Part shown: piece after piece, positions 1 through 6,841 of the stretch | Position numbering within the stretch: position 1 is the first letter of the stretch | Layout: each line of letters starts with the position of its first letter | Source of the DNA: Firmicutes bacterium AM55-24TS | Lineage (GTDB): Bacteria > Bacillota > Clostridia > UBA1381 | DNA: 29,046 nucleotides | Direction of reading: 5' to 3' | Assembly: GCA_003460745.1 (NCBI GenBank) | Contig: QTVU01000038.1 | Span: 1-29,046, forward strand | The notes under the pieces: model-generated | What the model saw: only the letters and a program-made list of their open reading frames with translations | What the model was told of the DNA's origin: nothing | The model's database searches: none | Made by a program: the position numbers and the translations under genes

Positions 1-2
1 TA

Positions 3-31
3 TTGAATATAGGCTTATTTTATGTTAAAAT
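3..31 (+). promoter_or_regulatory. Probable promoter of the sensor/AraC regulator
   Basis: TTGAAT at 3-8 and TAAAAT at 26-31 are separated by 17 nt, a good sigma-A-type promoter. It would start transcription about 40 nt upstream of the regulator's ATG at 79. No copy of the AAATTTTTC box seen at the enzyme promoters is present between the window edge and the gene, so autoregulation through that box is not supported by what is visible. Sequence upstream of position 1 is missing. Confidence 0.55.
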
Positions 32-78
32 CAATATATAAAATGAAGAAAACAAAATCAACGGAGGAATAGTTGTCT

Positions 79-1509
79 ATGTTAAAAACTACATTGAAAA
101 AACTGAGCAACAAAAACACAAACAATTTAGCTATCAAATCGACTTTTCTTTTTATGTCCTTATTTATTTTGATGCTTGTTATTTTTTCAACTGTATTAAT
201 GATTGTTTTTTCACACCATTCCGACAATATTATTACACGTTCAAATACATGGGCATTGGAACAGATGGCGACAGCTACAGATAAATATTTGTTTGAAAAG
301 ATAGATTATCTGTGCGATACATATTTTAATACAAATTCCGAAAATGCTCGCATAAAGAAATTCTTTTCAAATATGAACGATATGTCATTCGACGAAATGA
401 AAACTATGCAACAGGAGATTTCCGATATTAAGAAACAAAATCCTTTTATCGACAATGTAATTCTCTATAACGGACAGTTCGATTCCATTGTATCTTCATA
501 TGACGGAATCGTTTACAGTGTTTCAGATATAAGAAATAATCTTTCTATCCAAAACAGATTTTTTTCTTATTTAGATAGTATAAATTCTGATTTCTATGTG
601 CCTCAGGATGACAATATTATGCTTGAAAATCAGAAAAAATCCATTATATATGTCCACTACGTTTCCAGTAATGAAACATCTTCTTTCGGCAAACGAAATG
701 TAAACTGTGTTATTATGGCTGTTGATATAGAAAATATAATGAATTTTATTAAGGACGTTGATATGACCGGCGTTCAGTGCTTTGCAATTCTTGACAATAG
801 TTCAAAAACTCTAATACATAGTGAAAAGTTTCCTGAAATAAACTCAATAGAGAAGTTAAATCCCACTTCTTATAATAAAATTATAAGCACTCCAAGCGGT
901 TCATCAAGAATGAAATTTCAGAATACAACCGCCAAATACATATGGCTGCAATCAAAAATAAAAGATTGGAAATATGTCTATATTATTTCCACCAAGGAGT
1001 GGTATGAACAGATTTTATTTGTTATATTATGTATATCATTTACCGCATTTATTATACTGCTGTTGCTATATTTTCTTATGAAACTACTTTCAAGAAAAAT
1101 ATATAAACCGTTTAATGATGTTGTTGATAAAGCAAAAGTCAGTCTTGCGAATGAATCTCATTCCGATAATGAGATAGAATTTCTTAATAATCTCATTGAT
1201 GATTTCAGTCAGAAAAGAATTGAATTGGATTCGCTTGATAAAAAGTATGCTGAACTTCATCTTCATCAGACCACGACGAAAATTATAAACGGTTTAACAA
1301 ACGACACACCCGAAAATATACTTTCCATACTTTCGCATTTTGGAATCGAATTTTCACATAAGATATATTCTCTTATAACGATAGAATTTAATGAAGAAAT
1401 TCTTAAAACGTTTCATACGAACAAAGTAATTTCATTCTTTATGACGTTATGGATGTCTTGTATGAAACATTCAACTGTATTGTATCTTTATCATCCTCCA
1501 GAACGATAG
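79..1509 (+). CDS. Membrane sensor/AraC-type regulator, N-terminal part (frameshifted gene)
   Basis: This is the sensor half of a one-component regulator whose C-terminal half continues in another frame (1449-2393). The chosen start is ATG at 79, because GGAGGAA at 63-69 lies about 9 nt upstream; an in-frame TTG at 73 would sit too close. Residues 22-44 form one hydrophobic membrane helix, about 45-310 form an extracytoplasmic sensor region, and about 312-336 form a second helix followed by basic residues (LSRKIYKPF). The arrangement is typical of clostridial YesN/MsmR-like regulators controlling polysaccharide-use genes. The last residues before the stop at 1507-1509 are out of frame: family-like sequence is found in the other frame from about 1426. 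Restoring one A in the short run at 1423-1425 joins the halves into a protein of about 771 residues. The ligand is unknown; a glycan fragment is the natural guess from the neighbours. Confidence 0.85.
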   Translation: MLKTTLKKLSNKNTNNLAIKSTFLFMSLFILMLVIFSTVLMIVFSHHSDNIITRSNTWALEQMATATDKYLFEKIDYLCDTYFNTNSENARIKKFFSNMNDMSFDEMKTMQQEISDIKKQNPFIDNVILYNGQFDSIVSSYDGIVYSVSDIRNNLSIQNRFFSYLDSINSDFYVPQDDNIMLENQKKSIIYVHYVSSNETSSFGKRNVNCVIMAVDIENIMNFIKDVDMTGVQCFAILDNSSKTLIHSEKFPEINSIEKLNPTSYNKIISTPSGSSRMKFQNTTAKYIWLQSKIKDWKYVYIISTKEWYEQILFVILCISFTAFIILLLLYFLMKLLSRKIYKPFNDVVDKAKVSLANESHSDNEIEFLNNLIDDFSQKRIELDSLDKKYAELHLHQTTTKIINGLTNDTPENILSILSHFGIEFSHKIYSLITIEFNEEILKTFHTNKVISFFMTLWMSCMKHSTVLYLYHPPER

Positions 1510-2393
1510 ATATAGTTATTAATGATGATAGAATTGATTATGACATGATAATTAGAACCATTCACCGTCTTATCATCGAAAAATCTCTTATCAATATATA
1601 TTTCTGCGGAGAAACGGACAATATTTCACAAATCGGCAAACTGCACGAGCAATCTGTCGACCTTATAAAATATTCGTACATCTATGGTTTTGATAACACA
1701 TTCCGGGCAAGCGAATTAATTGAAGTTGAAATGGATAATTCACTGATTGATTCAAAGCAGATAGAACGTATTGAAAATGCTCTTATGAATAATAACCAAA
1801 CTCAGTTCTGTGATGAATGTAATCTGATGCTTACAAGCGTAAAACGTGACAACCATTCATTCAGCTATGCGCAATCGGTAGTAGTCAGCATTCTTTCTAT
1901 ATTGTGTCGTACTGCCAAGAAATTCGATATATCAATATCCGAAGATGCCGCTTTCAAAAAAATTGTGGACAATAATTTTTTTGATGGCTCTACTGTATAT
2001 TTATTTGAACTTTCAGACAGGATTTTCAAAGAACTTTCAGACAAAATGTCTATACAATCGGAGGATAGACGCTATAGTCTAATTACAGATATAAAGGAAT
2101 ATATTCGAGAACATATAACCGAAGATATTTCACTTGCTTCAGTTGCTCAGCAATTTAATATAAGCGCAGGGTACCTCAGCAAGTTTTTCAAAGAAAATAC
2201 TGATGAATCTTTTTCAAAATATATGATTGAACAAAAATTCACTTATGCTTCAGAGGCTTTGATTAAGTTCCCAAATCGTTCAATAACAGACATAGCCAAC
2301 GAGTTAGGATACTTTGACAGTGCATATTTTTCAAGACAATTTAAGGCTCACTACGGAGTTACCCCTGTACAGTACAGAAAAATGAATCACTGA
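1449..2393 (+). CDS. Sensor/AraC-type regulator, C-terminal DNA-binding part
   Basis: This is the second half of the regulator begun at 79. It is open in this frame from about 1407, so the ATG at 1449 is internal and not a true start. The last 100 or so residues are a classic AraC/XylS domain: a first helix-turn-helix around DISLASVAQQFNISAGYLSK and a second around SITDIANELGYFDSAYFSRQ, followed by the family signature FKAHYGVTPVQYRK. The region before it is the usual cytoplasmic linker of this family. Proteins of this class usually activate transcription by binding two direct half-sites about 20 bp apart next to the -35. Such sites are present at the enzyme promoters in this window. The gene is convergent with the minus-strand block, and its stop codon is followed at once by terminators. 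Confidence 0.9.
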   Translation: MDVLYETFNCIVSLSSSRTIDIVINDDRIDYDMIIRTIHRLIIEKSLINIYFCGETDNISQIGKLHEQSVDLIKYSYIYGFDNTFRASELIEVEMDNSLIDSKQIERIENALMNNNQTQFCDECNLMLTSVKRDNHSFSYAQSVVVSILSILCRTAKKFDISISEDAAFKKIVDNNFFDGSTVYLFELSDRIFKELSDKMSIQSEDRRYSLITDIKEYIREHITEDISLASVAQQFNISAGYLSKFFKENTDESFSKYMIEQKFTYASEALIKFPNRSITDIANELGYFDSAYFSRQFKAHYGVTPVQYRKMNH

Positions 2394-2395
2394 CC

Positions 2396-2426
2396 TAAAA
2401 AAATCCGACACTATGCTGTCGGATTT
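2396..2426 (-). terminator. Rho-independent terminator, stronger on the minus strand
   Basis: AAATCCGACA (2401-2410) pairs perfectly with TGTCGGATTT (2417-2426) around a 6-nt loop. On the minus strand the stem is followed by seven T residues, a strong terminator that would keep the glycan-gene transcript from running antisense into the regulator. On the plus strand only TTT follows, so it is weaker in that direction, though it begins within ten nt of the regulator's stop. Confidence 0.8.
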
Positions 2427-2432
2427 CATACT

Positions 2433-2470
2433 GTAGGCAAAACCATTGTGGTTTTGTCTACTTTAATTTT
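2433..2470 (+). terminator. Rho-independent terminator of the regulator
   Basis: GTAGGCAAAACCA (2433-2445) pairs with TGGTTTTGTCTAC (2449-2461), with one G-U pair and a 3-nt loop, followed by TTTAATTTT. It suits termination of the plus-strand regulator. The arm GGTTTTGTC is shared with the hairpin at 12947-12980. Confidence 0.7.
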
Positions 2471-2583
2471 GTGGAGTTTTATGGTGTATCGGAAAGACGT
2501 CCGATGCCCACAAAGCGATTTTGCCGTAGAAAACTATTGAAAATCATTTCTGCCGACAGGCTCGGATATTTCTGTTCCCTAAT

Positions 2584-2630
2584 AATCATAATAATAAAAG
2601 GATGCCGGTTATTTTAACCGACATCCTTTT
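2584..2630 (-). terminator. Rho-independent terminator of the SLH module protein
   Basis: On the minus strand AAAAGGATGTCGGTT pairs over 15 bp, with one G-U, with AACCGGCATCCTTTT (arms at 2616-2630 and 2596-2610). The stem is followed by TTTTATTATTATG. It lies 8 nt after the stop of the gene ending at 2639. From 2471 to 2583 between this and the plus-strand terminators I see no gene or other element. Confidence 0.9.
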
Positions 2631-2638
2631 CCGTTTTA

Positions 2639-5600
2639 TCATTTCAAATATTCAGCTATCATATAAATTACACTTGCCGCTTCAGCTCTTGTCGCATTAT
2701 CAGCAGGTCTGAACATATTGTCCGATCCCTGCATGATTCCGGCATTTGTCAATTTCTTTACTCCTTCGACTGCATAATCTGATATAGCCGTACTATCAAT
2801 AAATTCCGATAAATCTCCGTTACCGTCAAGTTCTTTTGATAATTCTATTGCAGCTGCCGCCATAACAGCCATATCCTGACGTTTTATATTCAAATTCGTA
2901 CCGAAGCTGCCATCACCCATACCATTCACTATATTGAATTTGAGTGCTGATGCAACATAAGGATAATACCAAGCATCTTTATCAACATCTGTAAAGTTGC
3001 ATTCCACTTCATTGTCCTTGATTTTCAAAAGTTCTACTATAAGTTTCACAAACTCAGCTCTTGTAATCATACTGCCCGGGCGGAAATTACCGTCATCATC
3101 TCCGTCTATTATTCCTCTTTTCTTTAGTTCAAAAATATTTGAAGCATACCATTCACCGCCGTCAATATCATTAAAATATCGCTTTACAGGATTTATGATT
3201 TCACCTGTACCGTTATTATCGCTTTCATCATCAGTCCAGCTTGTCACAGGAGCCGCTGCCACATGCTTTATATTTACATTGCTGCCACTGCTTCCTCCCG
3301 ACGAACTTCCTCCTCCGCCTCCGCCTGAGCCTGATGAACTGCCGCTGCTTCCTTTAATTGTTACGGTATACGTTTTTTTGCTCGTATTTCCGTCCTTATC
3401 TGTAGCGGTACATGTAAGCGTAACTGTTTTATATCCGTATAACGGTCTGTTTATAACACCGCTGTTGCTCACTATCGAGTTATCCGAAGATACCCATTTC
3501 AAAGTTACTCCGTTTTCCTCATCACTTTCCGGAAGATAAACAGAGCTTCCCGAAGGCTCACTTGGAATATTGATTTTTTTCCATACTCTGTTGAATAATG
3601 TATCTTCACCTTCCTCAATCGAATATTCCACTGTGTTGCCACATACACCGTAATTATCTCTCGGAATTATTTGTAGTTTTATATAGCTGCCTGCATCCTT
3701 ATCCTTAACAGTATACTCCTTTTCTCTGCTTATTTCTTTATAAGTTCCGTCAAGTGTTCTACTTTGAAGCCATATATAGATACTATCGTCTTCGTCGCCG
3801 TCCGCATCGGTATATGTATATTCCGCTTTTAAAACCTGACCGCTTTCCACACTGCCGGTAACCTTCAAATTCGATATAGCAGGTGCACTGTTCTTTGAAA
3901 CCTCCGCTTCACCAAAAGCCTGTGCGGTCTGACCGTATACATCAGTAAATTTGCCGGTTGCTCGTACTTTTTCGGCATTTTCGGGCACAATAATATTTGT
4001 CATTTCAACCCAATCACTGCCGTTATAATATTCCCAAATATATATTTCGTCTGACAAAATAGTTGATTCTTCTGTCTGTGGAACGGCTGTAACACTTCCT
4101 CCTGTAACAATCTTCTTGGCTGCGTCATATCCATTCACCGGATTTATACCACTCACGGTCAGAGTGCTGTCAGCCGGAAGATAATATCTTTGTAGAGAAA
4201 TATTATCTATACAAGTGTTTTCCCACCAAGCAGAATTCTCTTGACCTATTTCAATTGCTCCTATACCCTTTACCTCATTGGGTTTTCCGATACCTGTAAC
4301 AATAGTATCCGACGGTATAAACCAACCTGTTCCGTCAACTCTTATCGCTTTGCCGTCTATAAGCATACAGTATTTATTTTTTTCGGTATCAAGATATAAT
4401 TCCATTGTGCGCCATATGTCAAGAGTTACATCCTGTCCTTGTGCAATAACAGCCTGCTTATTTTTTCCCTCTGCTTCATCATAATATGACATATACATTT
4501 TATCGCCAAGCAAACTTATCGTTGTAAATGCCTTGTTATTTGTATCTTTTATTCGTATATATGCAAGTGAAGCCGAATTTACCGTATCTTCATCGCTACC
4601 CAAACCGAATGAATAATCGAATTTTAAATACAGTTTATCGTTTGTTTCAAACGTAGCTCCTCTTTTAACCAGATCCAAACGCAGATTATTTGTTGCATTG
4701 CTTGCTGTCGACGCAAATCTCAGCGAATTTCTTGTTCCTCCAAAACCTGTGCCAACCTTTGCCTGGTATGACTGTCCACTTAAACTCCAGCCATTTTTTT
4801 GATTGAGGATTTCCGTTTCCTTATCAGATTCTTCAAAATTTTCTCCGACAATTTCCACATAATCTACTTCTCCCGTTTCGGCAATCTCGGTTTGGGCTTC
4901 ACCGGTTGCAGTTTTTCCGTCTGTGCTTGTGCATATAACACTGACTTTTATATGAGTCGCGTCATTCGGTACCGTACTGCTCTCAAGTGCTTTCCATGAA
5001 ACTCCATTGTCTGTTGAATACTCCCATGAAAGCTGTGTGTCCGCAGTTTCGCCGCCTATCGCATTTACCTCTGCACTGTAACTGTTGCCCTTTGCCAGGA
5101 CTGTTCCTCCGTGCTCATTTTTTATTGTAATACTTCCTATTTCATATTCATCCTCTGTCGGTTCATACTGCGATAACGCAATATTATCTATACACATATT
5201 CTGCCAATATGCCGACCAAAAATGACCGAATTCAATGCTTTCAATAGTTCCAAGCGATGCATGCGAGGATGCGCCTATTCCGCTTTCACTACCACCCGGT
5301 ATCCACTTTCCGTAAGAAGTACCTTTTAATATTTCTCCGTCTACTTCTACCATATACGCATCTTTTTCATGATTAAAATATATTGCAAAGTTATGCCACT
5401 CTTTGTTGCCTTTACTCCAATCTATTGTTTTTATTTCATAAAATTCATTTGCTGTTTTATCCTTATTTAAAGCTATAATACCAAGCTTATCATCCATGAG
5501 GTGCAATTCGGCTATGGCATGATTATCCGAGCCTTTTATCCGAATATACTGCTCATGAGTACCGTCTGTACCTTGTTGTTCAAATTTAGCGTCAAAAGAC

Positions 5601-6112
5601 AGCTTAAAGTCACCGTTTAAATATTCTGTCACATCTTTCGTGGCAGTTTCTGTATCAATTCCCGATTCGGTCTTTTTCTTTATGAAATTCTCCTTGACAT
5701 TCATAATCAGCCACATGGTTTTATACCATGTATCCGAAGCAAATCTCAAAGAATTACTGTCAGAAAGATTGTTGCCAACCCAAAGATTTATATGGCTTGC
5801 AGAATCGCTTGTTCCGTCATAGCTCCAACCGTCATTTTGCTCTTTGATGTTTTGTTCTGTATTTGCACCCTCAAAATCCTCTATATAATCCACATCCGAA
5901 TCCGGTTCAGGTGATGGTGTGACAATTACTGTCGGAGTTTCATTCGGCCCCTCAGATGTCCAATCACCTTCTGTCAGCACAATATCATCAACTCCGATAC
6001 ATTGCCACCATCCTGACCATGAATGTCCCATCTCCAAACTTTTTATCATACCGATTTCACACGGTGAAGATTCTGTTGTATTATCCGAGGTATTGCCGCA
6101 GACGGAATCCAA
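2639..6112 (-). CDS. SLH-anchored LamG-module surface protein, main part (frameshifted gene)
   Basis: This continues the gene that starts at 6819; its apparent ATG at 6112 is internal. In order it carries the end of LamG-like module 1 (residues 1-50), module 2 (about 74-315), an Ig-like domain (318-415), module 3 (about 415-655) and three further Ig/PKD-like domains (to about 950). A Gly/Ser linker (about 940-965) and three SLH repeats (about 980-1157, with WYASNIFEL, DGNFRPGSMITRAEF and MFRPADNATRAEA) follow. SLH repeats bind pyruvylated secondary cell-wall polymers, so the protein sits on the cell surface. No catalytic domain is recognisable. A role in glycan binding or in holding related proteins at the surface is inference. 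Adding one T near 6093 on the plus strand joins this to the upstream part, giving about 1393 residues. Confidence 0.85.
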   Translation of the reverse strand: MDSVCGNTSDNTTESSPCEIGMIKSLEMGHSWSGWWQCIGVDDIVLTEGDWTSEGPNETPTVIVTPSPEPDSDVDYIEDFEGANTEQNIKEQNDGWSYDGTSDSASHINLWVGNNLSDSNSLRFASDTWYKTMWLIMNVKENFIKKKTESGIDTETATKDVTEYLNGDFKLSFDAKFEQQGTDGTHEQYIRIKGSDNHAIAELHLMDDKLGIIALNKDKTANEFYEIKTIDWSKGNKEWHNFAIYFNHEKDAYMVEVDGEILKGTSYGKWIPGGSESGIGASSHASLGTIESIEFGHFWSAYWQNMCIDNIALSQYEPTEDEYEIGSITIKNEHGGTVLAKGNSYSAEVNAIGGETADTQLSWEYSTDNGVSWKALESSTVPNDATHIKVSVICTSTDGKTATGEAQTEIAETGEVDYVEIVGENFEESDKETEILNQKNGWSLSGQSYQAKVGTGFGGTRNSLRFASTASNATNNLRLDLVKRGATFETNDKLYLKFDYSFGLGSDEDTVNSASLAYIRIKDTNNKAFTTISLLGDKMYMSYYDEAEGKNKQAVIAQGQDVTLDIWRTMELYLDTEKNKYCMLIDGKAIRVDGTGWFIPSDTIVTGIGKPNEVKGIGAIEIGQENSAWWENTCIDNISLQRYYLPADSTLTVSGINPVNGYDAAKKIVTGGSVTAVPQTEESTILSDEIYIWEYYNGSDWVEMTNIIVPENAEKVRATGKFTDVYGQTAQAFGEAEVSKNSAPAISNLKVTGSVESGQVLKAEYTYTDADGDEDDSIYIWLQSRTLDGTYKEISREKEYTVKDKDAGSYIKLQIIPRDNYGVCGNTVEYSIEEGEDTLFNRVWKKINIPSEPSGSSVYLPESDEENGVTLKWVSSDNSIVSNSGVINRPLYGYKTVTLTCTATDKDGNTSKKTYTVTIKGSSGSSSGSGGGGGGSSSGGSSGSNVNIKHVAAAPVTSWTDDESDNNGTGEIINPVKRYFNDIDGGEWYASNIFELKKRGIIDGDDDGNFRPGSMITRAEFVKLIVELLKIKDNEVECNFTDVDKDAWYYPYVASALKFNIVNGMGDGSFGTNLNIKRQDMAVMAAAAIELSKELDGNGDLSEFIDSTAISDYAVEGVKKLTNAGIMQGSDNMFRPADNATRAEAASVIYMIAEYLK

Positions 6113-6735
6113 CTGCCGTATGGAGTATCCTTGAATACCTCTCCGTCTACAGTAAGCCTATAAGTATTATTTGTTATATTAAAATCTATTTTGAAGTCAT
6201 GCCAATCGGTATTTTCTTTTTGCCAGCTTATATCTGCAATTTTATATTCCTCAATTTCCGTTTTTTCGTTGTTCAAAGCCTTCAGTACAAGCGAACCTGT
6301 ATCACTTTTATTTTCACAGTATGTACTCAGTTCTGCAATTGCTTCATTTTCAGCATTTTTTATGCGTATATATGCTTCATGCTTTGCATTATCCTTTCCG
6401 TCCGCCTCAAACTTTGCCTTAAAGCTTACAGATATATTATTTGAAAGATACTCGCTTACAGCTGCTTTAGCATCACTCTGGCTCTCGCCGTTTTGAACCA
6501 GTTTATATATTCCGTTTTCCTGCAAGTCAAGTACTGTCCACATACTCTTATACCAATCTGTAGACGCAAATCTCAAAAAATTTCCACCGTTCGGATAGCT
6601 GTAGTCATTCTCCTCTACCTGAAATGCAGCTTTGTCGGATGCATTGCCTGCCGCATCCCAACTCCAGCCGTATTGTTTATTTTCTATTTCATCCTTAATT
6701 GTTTCGCTTTCAAAATGTTCCTCATACAATATATT
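4180..6735 (-). repeat. Three LamG-like module copies in one surface protein
   Basis: Three homologous protein modules of 200-240 residues lie at about 6735-5960, 5895-5170 and 4865-4180. Each runs: acidic FE start, NGW or YGW, LRFAS, a tryptophan region, VSFKA or LSFDAKF, YIRIK, VDGE or IDGK, YGxWIP, then IEFGHFWSAYW and CIDNIAL. Modules 1 and 2 are the most alike, suggesting recent tandem duplication. The pattern fits a concanavalin-A/LamG jelly-roll fold, but I cannot name a specific family. Confidence 0.75.
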
Positions 6736-6819
6736 TTCGCTATTTTCCGCAAATGCAACAGTAGGTATCAATGATATCAACATTATTGCGGACAGAATTT
6801 TAGCTATAAACCGTTTCAT
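6046..6819 (-). CDS. SLH-anchored LamG-module surface protein, N-terminal part
   Basis: This is the start of the protein continued at 6112-2639. ATG at 6819 is preferred over an in-frame ATG at 6849 because the purine-rich GGAAGGGG lies 8 nt upstream of 6819 and a signal peptide starts directly there: MKRF, a hydrophobic core, then TVAFA for cleavage near residue 24. The rest is LamG-like module 1, with the same landmarks as module 2 (YGWSWD, LRFAS, VSFKAKF, AYIRIK, TVDGEVF, YGSWIP). After IPSA the frame is lost: the following residues are unlike any module, while the expected ESSPCEIGMIKSLEMGHSW appears in the next frame. The ATG is 22 nt after the stop of the upstream SLH gene (6842), so the two are surely co-transcribed. 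Confidence 0.85.
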   Translation of the reverse strand: MKRFIAKILSAIMLISLIPTVAFAENSENILYEEHFESETIKDEIENKQYGWSWDAAGNASDKAAFQVEENDYSYPNGGNFLRFASTDWYKSMWTVLDLQENGIYKLVQNGESQSDAKAAVSEYLSNNISVSFKAKFEADGKDNAKHEAYIRIKNAENEAIAELSTYCENKSDTGSLVLKALNNEKTEIEEYKIADISWQKENTDWHDFKIDFNITNNTYRLTVDGEVFKDTPYGSWIPSAAIPRIIQQNLHRVKSV

Positions 6820-6841
6820 ATAATACACCCCTTCCTTATTA

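Noticed and set aside
73..79. TTG at 73 as the regulator start
   Set aside because: The ribosome binding site ends only 3 nt upstream of it; ATG at 79 has normal spacing.
2997..3539. Plus-strand open frame rich in proline and leucine
   Set aside because: It is the antisense of the Gly/Ser linker, Ig-like and SLH region of the real minus-strand gene; it has no ribosome binding site and its composition follows from the opposite strand.
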